From: JABCYV01 sp963696025
GTDB taxonomy: Bacteria; Acidobacteriota; Terriglobia; Terriglobales; Acidobacteriaceae
NCBI GenBank assembly: GCA_963696025.1
Contig: CAVOII010000016.1
Location: forward strand, 116,342 to 180,341
Direction: 5' to 3'
DNA: 64,000 nt
Part shown: positions 9,041-16,997 of the stretch, piece by piece
How the letters are laid out: every line of letters starts with the position of its first letter
How positions within the stretch are numbered: position 1 is the first letter of the stretch
Notes under the pieces: generated by a model
What the model was told of the DNA's origin: nothing
Databases searched by the model: none
The model's input: the letters and a program-made list of their open reading frames with translations, nothing else
Program-made: the position numbers and the translations under genes

Positions 9041-10498
9041 ATGGGAAGTCAGAACGAGCACACTGTTAACTCAGTTCGCCGGAGTAGACGAAGCACGCAG
9101 GCCTGTTTCGGGCTTTTGCTGCTGGTTTTTGTCCTGGCCGCTCCGCAGAGTCTGCCAGCACAGACCTCGCTAGAGTCCACGCGCCTGGTCGTAAGAGATA
9201 CGCTGGGTCTGGGCAACTTGCTGAATCTGTGCAATCTGCTTGGCTGCTCGGTGGACCATGGATTGGGCGATCCCTCCGGCCAACTGTTTCTCGTTAAGCT
9301 TCCGGCGTTCCTGGCTCCTCTTACCTCGCAGCTAATGCTCAATCTAAACCTGGGAGTGATCTCTATAGAGTTGGACCAGAACGTTCAGACTCTGGGAACC
9401 TCTGCTGGCCCGGCACCGTCCTATCTGACCGACAAGACGCCGGTCAACTACTACGGCACGACCGTCTGGCGCGGATACATTACTCAACCGGCTGTCCAGC
9501 TCATTCGATCTTCCTCGGCCAGCTCTTCTTTCAACACCACTGGATCTGGCGTTATCGTGGCTGTGATCGACACGGGCGTCGACCCGAATCATCCGGTACT
9601 GAAGAATGTTCTGCTCACCGGTTACGATTTCACTCGCAATAAGAGTGGCGGTTCGGAAATGGGAGACATCAATCAGTCCACAGTCGCAGTCCTGGACAGC
9701 AATGATGTGGGACAGGTCAGCCAGTCGACGGTTGCGGTCCTGGACCAGTCTACGGTTGCGGTCCTGGATGGAAACCCCAAATATGCGTCCTTCGGCCATG
9801 GGACCATGACTTCCGGCATCGTCCACCTGGTGGCGCCGCAAGCCAAGATTCTGCCTCTGAAGGCTTTTCAGGCAAGCGGCAACGGCTACGAATCGGACAT
9901 CTTGAGCGCGATCTACTATGCAACCAACCACGGCGCCAAGGTGATCAACATGAGTTTTGACTTCACCAGCTATTCAAAGGAACTCGAAAACGCGGTGAAC
10001 TACGCAACTGCCCACGGAGTAATTTGCGTGGCTGCGGCCGGCAACAGCGGCGAGCAGACCAAAGTCTACCCCGGCGCTCTGAAGAACGTGATCGACGTGG
10101 CCTCGACCGGCGACAACGACATCCGCTCCAGCTTTACAAACTACGGTGCGCCTCCGGTCTGGATAGCAGCCCCCGGAGAGGGTGTAATGACTACCTATCC
10201 GTTTGCCACTTATGCGGCCGGCTGGGGCACGTCATTTAGCGCGCCGTTGGTCTCTGGCACCAGCGCGTTGCTGGTCTCACTCTACGGAACGCAGGTCCAG
10301 CCGCAGACTGGTCTCACACTCGGTTCACTCTCGTTGTCGCTCTCGTTAGGAGCGAACTCGAATCTTCCAAGCCATGAATCGCAGGCAGCGACGGCGCTGA
10401 CACATGCCCAGCCAGTCTATGACAACGGGCTTGGCCATGGTCGCTTGGATACATACCGCGCGGTGCAGGACTGGAAGCTGAGCCTAGGTCTGCACTAA
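9041..10498 (+). CDS. Secreted S8 family serine peptidase (subtilase) with QSTVAVLD repeats
   Basis: A 485-residue subtilase with Arg-rich N-terminus and signal peptide (about residues 12-41), then a putative I9-like propeptide to about 120. The catalytic triad is complete: Asp177 in VIDTGVDP, His253 in FGHGTMTSG, Ser398 in GTSFSAP, with the oxyanion Asn in AAAGNSG. Between Asp and His there are three copies of the octapeptide QSTVAVLD (212-219, 228-235, 236-243), the last two in direct tandem and ending ten residues before the catalytic His. This insert is not part of the standard fold. Start and ribosome site (GGGGGAG then ATG) are clear. It lies in the CHAT/sigma cluster and 12 bases before the HD-GYP gene. 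Confidence 0.92.
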   Translation: MGSQNEHTVNSVRRSRRSTQACFGLLLLVFVLAAPQSLPAQTSLESTRLVVRDTLGLGNLLNLCNLLGCSVDHGLGDPSGQLFLVKLPAFLAPLTSQLMLNLNLGVISIELDQNVQTLGTSAGPAPSYLTDKTPVNYYGTTVWRGYITQPAVQLIRSSSASSSFNTTGSGVIVAVIDTGVDPNHPVLKNVLLTGYDFTRNKSGGSEMGDINQSTVAVLDSNDVGQVSQSTVAVLDQSTVAVLDGNPKYASFGHGTMTSGIVHLVAPQAKILPLKAFQASGNGYESDILSAIYYATNHGAKVINMSFDFTSYSKELENAVNYATAHGVICVAAAGNSGEQTKVYPGALKNVIDVASTGDNDIRSSFTNYGAPPVWIAAPGEGVMTTYPFATYAAGWGTSFSAPLVSGTSALLVSLYGTQVQPQTGLTLGSLSLSLSLGANSNLPSHESQAATALTHAQPVYDNGLGHGRLDTYRAVQDWKLSLGLH

Positions 10499-10510
10499 GA
10501 GGCAAGTACG

Positions 10511-11197
10511 ATGGGGACTCTTCAATCACCGGCGCACGTCACGGCAAGCATGGTTTCGCTCCGGGTCAAGGAACTGGAGGGCCATCAGCAGGCCCTCCTC
10601 AAGTCGGTAATCTGCGCCTTCAATCAACTGCTGGACCTTCGCGATCTCAATACGGGGGTCCATAGCACGCGTCTGGCAGAGTGGGCCCTCCGAGTTGCGG
10701 AGAAGTTGGATCTTCCCCGTGGCGATTTCTACCAACTGGAAGTCGCGGCCCTGCTGCACGATATTGGGAAGATCGGCATCCCGGACGCCATTCTTAAGAA
10801 AACCGGCAAGCTGACCGAAGAGGAACGCGCCCTGATGAACAAACATCCGGAGTATAGCTGGTCGATCTTGCGCTTGTTTCCCGACTTGGAGAAAGCGAGC
10901 CTTTATGCCCTCCATCACCACGAGAGCTACGACGGCTCGGGTTATCCGGGTGGCCTGAAGGGCGAAGACATCCCCATCGGCTCACGCATCGTTTCCGTGA
11001 TCGACGCCTATGATGCGATGATTTCCAACCGCTGTTACCGGCACGGACTGTCCCACGACGAAGCGGTCCGCCGCTTGAGAGAAGTCGCAGGCACACAGTT
11101 TGATCCGATGGTCGTTGAATCATTTGTGAACATCGCTAAAGCGGAAGTTGCTGACGTCTTCGCCGCCACTGGAACCAGCCCCACCGCAGTAATCTGA
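10511..11197 (+). CDS. HD-GYP domain phosphohydrolase
   Basis: A 228-residue protein, almost entirely an HD-GYP domain, the family that hydrolyses cyclic di-GMP. Visible: His51 in GVHSTR, the HD pair His83-Asp84 in LLHDIGKIGIP, KHPEYS near 111-116, His135-137 with Glu138, and DGSGYPGGLKG (141-151) carrying the GYP signature. All metal ligands appear present. No receiver or sensor domain precedes it, only a short N-terminal helix. It follows the subtilase gene by 12 bases and likely shares its transcript. Its stop faces the APC permease stop 33 bases away. Cyclic di-GMP specificity is inferred from the family. Confidence 0.9.
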   Translation: MGTLQSPAHVTASMVSLRVKELEGHQQALLKSVICAFNQLLDLRDLNTGVHSTRLAEWALRVAEKLDLPRGDFYQLEVAALLHDIGKIGIPDAILKKTGKLTEEERALMNKHPEYSWSILRLFPDLEKASLYALHHHESYDGSGYPGGLKGEDIPIGSRIVSVIDAYDAMISNRCYRHGLSHDEAVRRLREVAGTQFDPMVVESFVNIAKAEVADVFAATGTSPTAVI

Positions 11198-11229
11198 TTT
11201 CTTTCCCACTCCCTTCGCTTCAGGTGAGA

Positions 11230-13107
11230 CTAGGTTCGTTTCCCGACGTACCACGGCGCGGTCACCGTGAAGATGCGCTCATTGCCGCGGGCGAGAAGCA
11301 CCCATTCCAGAAGGCGGCCACGCTGATTGTGGAGGAAGTATTCGTACCATCTGTCTTCCACTAGCTCCGGTAGCACCACAACAATGTTGCGAGCGGGGTT
11401 TTTCTTCGAAAGGTCGAGAATGAACTGAACCACGGGAATGATAACAAAGCGGTAGGGTGAAGGCAGGACGTGAAGCTGTGGCGGCTCTTTGCCTGCCGAG
11501 CGGAAGGGCCGCTCAACGTACTGTTCCCATTCGTCCCGGAGTAATTCGTAATGTTCGCCGGGCTCGACATGCAGGGCGATCACGTCTGAAGAAAGCCGGG
11601 CGGCAAATTCAATTCCCTGGCGCGCGATGCTGCTCCAGTGGTCGATGGCAATGACTGCAATCGGATGCTGGCTGAGACCTGCCGCATCGACCGGAACCCT
11701 GCAGGTTGTGAGCAATTTCACGGAGTGGTAGTGGCGGCGAACCAGCGAGAACAAGACAATCGTCAAAGGTATGAAGAGCAGCGTAATCCAGGCGCCCTCC
11801 ACGAATTTCGCCACCAGCACGACCACGGTGGTAAGGCCCGTGACTAGCGCACCCAGCCCGTTCACCAACGCGCTCTTCAGCCAACGTGGACCGCGCTTTT
11901 TCCACCAGTGCATGACCATGCCGGCTTGCGAAAGCGTGAAGGCCAGAAAAGCGCCCACCGCATAGAGCGGGATAAGACGATCGGTGACACCGCCGAAAAG
12001 AATGAGCACGCCGCCACAGAGCGTCGCCAGGACAACGATACCGTAGGTGTAGACGAGCCGTCGCCCGCGGTATCCAAAAACGTGCGGCAGGTAATTGTTC
12101 TGGGCGATGGCGCGGCAGAGTCGGGGAAAGTCGGCAAAGGCTGTGTTGGCGGACAAAGAGAGAACGACCAGGATCGCGCCTATGGTCAGATAGTAGAAAA
12201 ACCCTTTGCCGAAAACTGAGGCGGTGAGCATGGAGAGCACGCTCTGGTAGCCGGGCTGCCCCGGATCGGTCGCAACAATTCCGTACATCTTTACGAGATA
12301 CGAAATCCCCGCCAGTAGCAGCGCCAGGAGAAAAATGATTACGCTGAGCGTGCGCTGGGCGTTTTTTACGGTGGGCTCCCGGAAAGCCTTCACCCCGTTG
12401 CTGACAGCCTCTACACCAGTCAACGCCGTGCAACCGCTGGCAAAAACCTTCAACAACAACCAATAGCTGACGGCTTCCGTCACGGGCGGCGGAGGCGGAA
12501 GAGGAACCGCAGGTGTGGGATGCCCTCCGCTGAGCAGCACACGGAGAACTCCCGCGACGATCGTGACCAGCAGGGTGCCGACAAACAAATATGTGGGAAC
12601 CGCGAAAGCCGTTCCGGCTTCGCGCACGCCACGAAGATTAAGGATGGTGATGACGATCAGAATACCCACGCAAAGAGAAACCATGTGCGGCAGTAAGGAC
12701 GGAACGGCAGAGACTAAAGCACCGACTCCCGCGGAAATGCCAACCGCAGCCGTGAGAATGTAATCGGCAAGGAGCGCAGCCGCGGAGAGCAGGCCGGCCC
12801 GCGCACCAAGATTAAAGCGCGCCACGGTATAGGAGCCACCACCGGAAGGATAGGCGGCGATCGTTTGGCGATACGAAAAGTAGACGATCACCAGCAACGT
12901 GATGATGGCAGCGCTGATCGGAACGATATAGCGAACGCCAAGAAGGCCGAGCGGAATCAGAAGGCTGAGGGCCGCTTCCGGGCCATACGCTGCGGAGCTG
13001 AGCCCATCCAGACCAAAGATCGGGATACCCTGCACAGGACCGATCTGCTCGCCTCGTTCGTCGATGGTTTTGATCGGTTTTCCAACAACGAGATCAAGGA
13101 TATTCAT
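11230..13107 (-). CDS. APC superfamily amino acid/cation permease
   Basis: A 625-residue inner-membrane transporter with about 12 hydrophobic segments in residues 30-440 and a soluble C-terminal domain of about 170 residues. The first helix carries the conserved GLDGLSSAAYGPEA stretch, matching bacterial APC permeases of the YdaO/amino acid type. The C-terminal part (AVIAIDHWSSIARQGIEFAARL and VALHVEPGE-like sequence) resembles a USP-like or KUP-type cytoplasmic tail. The substrate is unknown. It is transcribed toward the HD-GYP gene and away from the gene at 13351. Confidence 0.87.
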   Translation of the reverse strand: MNILDLVVGKPIKTIDERGEQIGPVQGIPIFGLDGLSSAAYGPEAALSLLIPLGLLGVRYIVPISAAIITLLVIVYFSYRQTIAAYPSGGGSYTVARFNLGARAGLLSAAALLADYILTAAVGISAGVGALVSAVPSLLPHMVSLCVGILIVITILNLRGVREAGTAFAVPTYLFVGTLLVTIVAGVLRVLLSGGHPTPAVPLPPPPPVTEAVSYWLLLKVFASGCTALTGVEAVSNGVKAFREPTVKNAQRTLSVIIFLLALLLAGISYLVKMYGIVATDPGQPGYQSVLSMLTASVFGKGFFYYLTIGAILVVLSLSANTAFADFPRLCRAIAQNNYLPHVFGYRGRRLVYTYGIVVLATLCGGVLILFGGVTDRLIPLYAVGAFLAFTLSQAGMVMHWWKKRGPRWLKSALVNGLGALVTGLTTVVVLVAKFVEGAWITLLFIPLTIVLFSLVRRHYHSVKLLTTCRVPVDAAGLSQHPIAVIAIDHWSSIARQGIEFAARLSSDVIALHVEPGEHYELLRDEWEQYVERPFRSAGKEPPQLHVLPSPYRFVIIPVVQFILDLSKKNPARNIVVVLPELVEDRWYEYFLHNQRGRLLEWVLLARGNERIFTVTAPWYVGKRT

Positions 13108-13247
13108 GTGCGATATGGATTAGTCACGCCAGGAAAATCAAGATCTACAAACGGTGTGCCTACGATCGGGAGAGTTGTCTGGGCAGACACGATAACAGGT
13201 GGCCCTACCCGTTCGCCCTTTTCCACCCAAGAAAATACAGAAAAAGC

Positions 13248-13282
13248 TTGACATGCCCAGTAGTGTTATAGTTAAGTATAAC
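13248..13282 (+). promoter_or_regulatory. Candidate promoter with GTTATA-N6-TATAAC palindrome
   Basis: TTGACA at 13248-13253 is a perfect -35 hexamer. About 11-18 bases downstream is the perfect inverted repeat GTTATA (13265-13270), GTTAAG spacer, TATAAC (13277-13282), which covers the expected -10 zone. It lies 69 bases before the ATG at 13351, in AT-rich sequence that stands out from the surroundings. A palindrome over the -10 region suggests a repressor operator. The YtrA-type GntR regulator at 14604 in the same gene run is the obvious candidate to bind it. The -10 assignment is uncertain, and so is the regulator. Confidence 0.5.
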
Positions 13283-13350
13283 AGTATATGACGTACGGTG
13301 GTCGCTTTGACTGCTCGCAACCGAACAAAGAACAAAGAGGAGAATGAAAC

Positions 13351-13890
13351 ATGAAATCCCTTCGATTTACGCTGGCCGTTGCTCTGATGTCACTCTCAAC
13401 CCTGGCCTTCGCGCAGTCCGACGCGCAAAAGTCTTTCACCCAACTGAAAACCCTCGCGGGCTCCTGGCAAGGGCCGGTGACCGTCGTCCCGCCGCAACCC
13501 GAAATGGGAGATGGGTCGATGACCCAGGTCTCGCTGCGCGTGACTTCCCGGGGAAACGCTCTCGTGCATGAGATGAAGGAAGTGGGAAAACCGGACGATC
13601 CGACGAAATACGACCATCCGGTCACGATGCTCTACCTGGATGGCGATCGCCTGCTCCTCACGCACTATTGCGATGCCGGAAACCGGCCGCGCATGGCTGC
13701 CAGGACCTCGCCGGACGGGAAGACGGTGGAATTCGACTTTCTCGACGTCGCCGGTAGCACGGAGTACGGACACATGTACCACGCCGTGTTCACCATCATC
13801 GACGCCAACCACCACATCGAGGACTGGACTTATATGATGCCAGGGGACAAGCCCGTTCGTGCGCACATCGACCTCAAGCGGGCACAGTGA
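13351..13890 (+). CDS. Secreted protein of unknown function (DUF1579-like fold), first of a paralogous pair
   Basis: A 179-residue protein with signal peptide MKSLRFTLAVALMSLSTLAFA. The mature part starts with a helix and LAGSWQGPV, then beta-rich sequence with YLDGDRLLLTHYCDAGNRPRM and SPDGKTVEFDFLD. This resembles small lipocalin-like or DUF1579-type barrels common in Acidobacteriota, but I cannot name a ligand. The ATG at 13351 follows a strong AGAGGAG. Another ATG seven bases upstream is in a different frame and gives only a short shadow. A paralogue follows at 14028, then a GntR regulator and an ABC exporter, so a cell-envelope stress or export role is plausible. Confidence 0.75.
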   Translation: MKSLRFTLAVALMSLSTLAFAQSDAQKSFTQLKTLAGSWQGPVTVVPPQPEMGDGSMTQVSLRVTSRGNALVHEMKEVGKPDDPTKYDHPVTMLYLDGDRLLLTHYCDAGNRPRMAARTSPDGKTVEFDFLDVAGSTEYGHMYHAVFTIIDANHHIEDWTYMMPGDKPVRAHIDLKRAQ

Positions 13891-14027
13891 CGGCGCTTTG
13901 CGGGCCCGTTCGGCAACTTTGCCGTGCTCGGTCACTCAGGGCAGGCTAAGAACGAGCCCGCAGGCGGCGTCCTGGAGCAGAGCCCGGCCAAGGAACTGCA
14001 TCGAGAAAGCGGAAAGGAGTATGGGTC

Positions 14028-14501
14028 ATGAAATCACGTCTCGCAGTTTCCCTTCTATTCATTCTAATCACCTCGACCTTCACATCGGACGCTGCCGTCG
14101 CCTTCGAAAAATTCAGGTCGTGGACAGGTAAGGCCTATGGCCGCTATGTCGCACAGGTCTGTAATCGCCTAACTCCCCGCGACTCTGCAGTGATGAGTGC
14201 AATCAAAGGCAGCGAGAAAGACGGGCTTAGGATGATCTATCTTGATGGCGACCGGCTGCTGCTCGGGCAGAACTGCGCCAGTGCAAACCAAGCGTGCGTG
14301 GTGGGAACGATTTCGCCTGACGGCAAGACCATCACTTTCAATTCTCCCGAAGCCACGAAGCTTGTGCGTTCGCAGGAGGGAGACACGCAGGGCGTCGTCT
14401 TTAAACTCGTTGGCTCTGATTATCAGAGCGAAGCCTTCGAGTTCATAACGACGGCGGCCAGCCAGATTAATGAAGTGCTCGGGCTGATGCGCGCCAAATG
14501 A
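14028..14501 (+). CDS. Secreted protein of unknown function, second paralogue
   Basis: A 157-residue protein with signal peptide MKSRLAVSLLFILITSTFTSDAAVA. It shares the YLDGDRLLL and SPDGKTxxF signatures, and the conserved Cys after them, with the protein at 13351, but is more divergent and shorter at its N-terminal end. The pair probably arose by duplication. GGAAAGGAG precedes the ATG by a good distance. Same strand, 137 bases after its paralogue, and followed by the regulator gene. The function is unknown. Confidence 0.7.
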   Translation: MKSRLAVSLLFILITSTFTSDAAVAFEKFRSWTGKAYGRYVAQVCNRLTPRDSAVMSAIKGSEKDGLRMIYLDGDRLLLGQNCASANQACVVGTISPDGKTITFNSPEATKLVRSQEGDTQGVVFKLVGSDYQSEAFEFITTAASQINEVLGLMRAK

Positions 14502-14603
14502 CACTGCTCTGCCCGCTATGCCTCGCGATGAATCCACGCGACGCATCGGTCGAGTCGAGCGAATCGCCCCTAGCTTTCTCAACTGAGTTGTCTGGAATGC
14601 AAA

Positions 14604-15038
14604 ATGGACCGTGAGTGGAACGACAGTCAACCGATTTACCGCCAGCTTCGCGATCGCGTCGTCGCGATGATACTCGACGGCGTGCTCAAGGAAGGCGATC
14701 CGCTGCCTTCCGTCCGCAACGTCGCGGCGGAATATCGGGTGAATCCGCTGACGGTTCTGAAGGGCTATCAGCAACTGGTGGACGAAGGGCTGGTCGAGTC
14801 CAGACGAGGGCTCGGCATGTTCATCAATGCCGGCGCGCGGAGTTTGTTGCTGCAGGGTGAACGGCAGAAGTTTCTTGACCAAGAATGGCCCAGGATATCC
14901 GCAACCATTCAGCGCCTCGGCCTGAAACCGGAAGAACTCCTGAACCGGGCAAACGGCCAGCCCTCTTCGAATGCCGCACAGTCGAAAACCGCCGAGCCCA
15001 AGATCCCCAAGTCGAAAATCCCCACGGAGGAGCGTTGA
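14604..15038 (+). CDS. GntR family transcriptional regulator, YtrA subfamily
   Basis: A 144-residue DNA-binding protein. The N-terminal 70 residues form a GntR winged helix: QPIYRQLRDRVVAMILDGVL, DPLPSVRNVAAEYRVNPLTVLKGYQQL, then the wing ESRRGLGMFI. The effector part is short, as in YtrA-type members that dimerise through a few helices and usually repress an ABC transporter operon in the same transcript. An ABC ATPase starts five bases after the stop, which fits exactly. The palindrome at 13265-13282 is a candidate target. The last 30 residues are Lys, Pro and Ser rich. Confidence 0.9.
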   Translation: MDREWNDSQPIYRQLRDRVVAMILDGVLKEGDPLPSVRNVAAEYRVNPLTVLKGYQQLVDEGLVESRRGLGMFINAGARSLLLQGERQKFLDQEWPRISATIQRLGLKPEELLNRANGQPSSNAAQSKTAEPKIPKSKIPTEER

Positions 15039-15042
15039 AGCT

Positions 15043-15930
15043 ATGGCATGCATAGAGGCGCGCGGCCTGCGTAAAGTCTTCGGCACGACTGTTGCTCTGG
15101 ACGACATCGATCTGCGTGTGGAAGAGGGCCGCATCCTCGGACTCATCGGTCCCAACGGCGCAGGCAAGACGACCGCGCTCAACGCAATCCTCGGGCTCAC
15201 GCCGTATCAGGGAGAACTGAGGGTGCTCGGACGCGATCCTTGGACGGAACGCGACCGGCTCATGCGGGATGTTTGTTTCATCGCCGACGTGGCTGTGCTG
15301 CCGCGCTGGATAAGGGTTTCGCAGCTACTCGACTACGTTGCGGGCGTACATCCCCGCTTCGACCGCGCCAAGGCAGAGGTTTTTTTGGCGAAGACAACCA
15401 TCCGGCTCAAAAGCAAGGTCAGGGAGTTGTCAAAGGGTATGGTGACGCAACTGCACCTCGCTATCGTGATGGCCATCGATGCACGCTTGCTGGTGCTCGA
15501 CGAGCCGACCTTAGGCCTCGACATCCTGTATCGCAAGCAGTTCTACGATTCTCTGCTGAACGACTACTTCGATCGCAATCGCACCATCGTGGTGGCCACC
15601 CACCAGGTGGATGAGATCCAGCAGGTGCTTACCGATCTTATGTTCATCGACCGCGGCCGCATCGTCTTCAATCGCAGCACCGAAGAACTGGAGTCGCGCT
15701 ATTTCGAAGTGATGGTGCGTCCCGAGCAGGTCGCCGCAGCACGGGCACTAAAGCCGATGCATGAGCGCCAGGGGATCGGCGGCAGCGTGCTGCTGTTCGA
15801 TGGTATTGATCGTCAGCGACTGGCGGCGCTCGGCGATGTGCGCACGCCCAGCATTGCCGACCTGTTCGTCGCGGTGATGGACAATCATGCCGGCCCGGCA
15901 CCGGGTAATTATCAAGGAGCGGCTATATGA
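15043..15930 (+). CDS. ABC transporter ATP-binding protein (YtrB-like)
   Basis: A 295-residue ATPase, partner of the permease that follows. Walker A GPNGAGKTT (about 38-46), signature region LSKGMVTQLHLAIVMA (about 130-145, with LSKGM for the usual LSGGQ, as often in YtrB-type proteins), Walker B LLVLDEPTLGLD (about 149-160) and switch His in THQVDE. The ATG at 15043 gives the normal MACIEARGLRKVFG start. An upstream in-frame ATG inside the regulator gene adds only a low-complexity stretch. The stop overlaps the permease start by ATGA. Probably an exporter or envelope-stress ABC system under the upstream GntR regulator. Confidence 0.92.
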   Translation: MACIEARGLRKVFGTTVALDDIDLRVEEGRILGLIGPNGAGKTTALNAILGLTPYQGELRVLGRDPWTERDRLMRDVCFIADVAVLPRWIRVSQLLDYVAGVHPRFDRAKAEVFLAKTTIRLKSKVRELSKGMVTQLHLAIVMAIDARLLVLDEPTLGLDILYRKQFYDSLLNDYFDRNRTIVVATHQVDEIQQVLTDLMFIDRGRIVFNRSTEELESRYFEVMVRPEQVAAARALKPMHERQGIGGSVLLFDGIDRQRLAALGDVRTPSIADLFVAVMDNHAGPAPGNYQGAAI

Positions 15931-16877
15931 ATACTCAATCGAACGCTATGCCCGGGTCTCCCCGCGACTCGCAAATAAACGACTCGCAGGTAATCGCGCC
16001 GGCCGCGACCTCGCCCACACGTCCTCTTTACTGGTCGGTGCGGCGTGAATTGTGGGAAAACCGCTACGTTTACATCGCGCCTTTGGCGGTCGCCGCCCTA
16101 TTTCTCATCGGCTATCTGATCGGCACCATCCACCTGCCGGCTCAGATGCGTGAGTTGTCGGGCGTCGACCCGGAGCACTACCGTGAAACGATTCTCCAGC
16201 CGTACAACGTCGCAGCTGCTTTCCTGATGGGGGCGTATATCCTCATAACTCTGTTTTACTGTTCCGACGCGCTGCACAGCGAACGCCGCGATCGCAGCAT
16301 CCTGTTCTGGAAGTCGCTGCCGGTTTCCGACCTCACCACAGTGCTTGCCAAGGCCAGCATTCCGTTCATCATTCTGCCGCTGCTCACCTTTGCTATCACC
16401 TTGGTCCTGCAGTTCATCATCCTGCTGCTGAGTAGCGCCGTACTGCTGGCCAGCGGTCTGAACGTGGCCTCCCTATGGACGCACTTGCCCGTTTTGCAGA
16501 TGTCGCTGCTGCTGCTCTACCACATTATTACCGCGCATATGTTGTGGCCGGCGCCGGTGTATTGCTGGCTGCTGCTGGTGTCCGGTTGGGCTCGCCGTGC
16601 TGCATTCCTATGGGCGGCATTGCCGGTGCTCGCGATCGCTGGCGTCGAAAAGATTGCGTTCCACACTCAGTATTTCGCTGGCCTGGTGTTGGGGCGATTA
16701 ATGGGCGACGCCCACCCGCAGCTTTACACTTCGCCAGATATCTTTCCCACGGATCCGATGACACATATCACCCCAGCTCCATTCCTACTCAGCGCCTCTT
16801 TGTGGATCGGGCTGATGGTAGCCATCGCGTTCCTCGCCGCGGCGGTCCGGTTGCGCCGCTATCAGGGGCCGATCTGA
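15927..16877 (+). CDS. ABC-type membrane permease subunit of the GntR-controlled system
   Basis: A 316-residue integral membrane protein with about six hydrophobic segments: near 50-70, 95-115, 145-180, 190-215, 225-250 and 285-305. The segment RRDRSILFWKSLPVSD before helix 3 is typical of ABC-2 type permeases in YtrB/YtrC-like pairs. Its start overlaps the ATPase stop (ATGA), showing coupling. A 71-base GC-rich palindromic repeat lies 35 bases after its stop. Confidence 0.87.
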   Translation: MNTQSNAMPGSPRDSQINDSQVIAPAATSPTRPLYWSVRRELWENRYVYIAPLAVAALFLIGYLIGTIHLPAQMRELSGVDPEHYRETILQPYNVAAAFLMGAYILITLFYCSDALHSERRDRSILFWKSLPVSDLTTVLAKASIPFIILPLLTFAITLVLQFIILLLSSAVLLASGLNVASLWTHLPVLQMSLLLLYHIITAHMLWPAPVYCWLLLVSGWARRAAFLWAALPVLAIAGVEKIAFHTQYFAGLVLGRLMGDAHPQLYTSPDIFPTDPMTHITPAPFLLSASLWIGLMVAIAFLAAAVRLRRYQGPI

Positions 16878-16912
16878 TTTGCATGAACACCGAATTCAAT
16901 CACCGCGTATAG

Positions 16913-16983
16913 GTAGCGCCGCCGTCTCGGCGGCAACTGCGGGTGCGATACCCGCGGGACAGACGGCCGGAGGCCGGCGCTAC
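16913..16983. repeat. GC-rich palindromic repeat (copy 1 of 2)
   Basis: Outer arms GTAGCGCC (16913-16920) and GGCGCTAC (16976-16983) are inverted complements. Inside are further hairpins such as GCCGCC...GGCGGC. A shorter relative with the same ends is at 29170-29220. It is a REP/BIME-like element in the gap before the DUF2306 gene and could also fold as an mRNA hairpin after the ABC permease gene. Confidence 0.75.
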
Positions 16984-16997
16984 CTTGGAGGGACTAT

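Noticed and set aside
13344..13571. A separate 75-residue gene starting at 13344
   Set aside because: Frame lies within the clear secreted-protein gene at 13351 and has poor composition.
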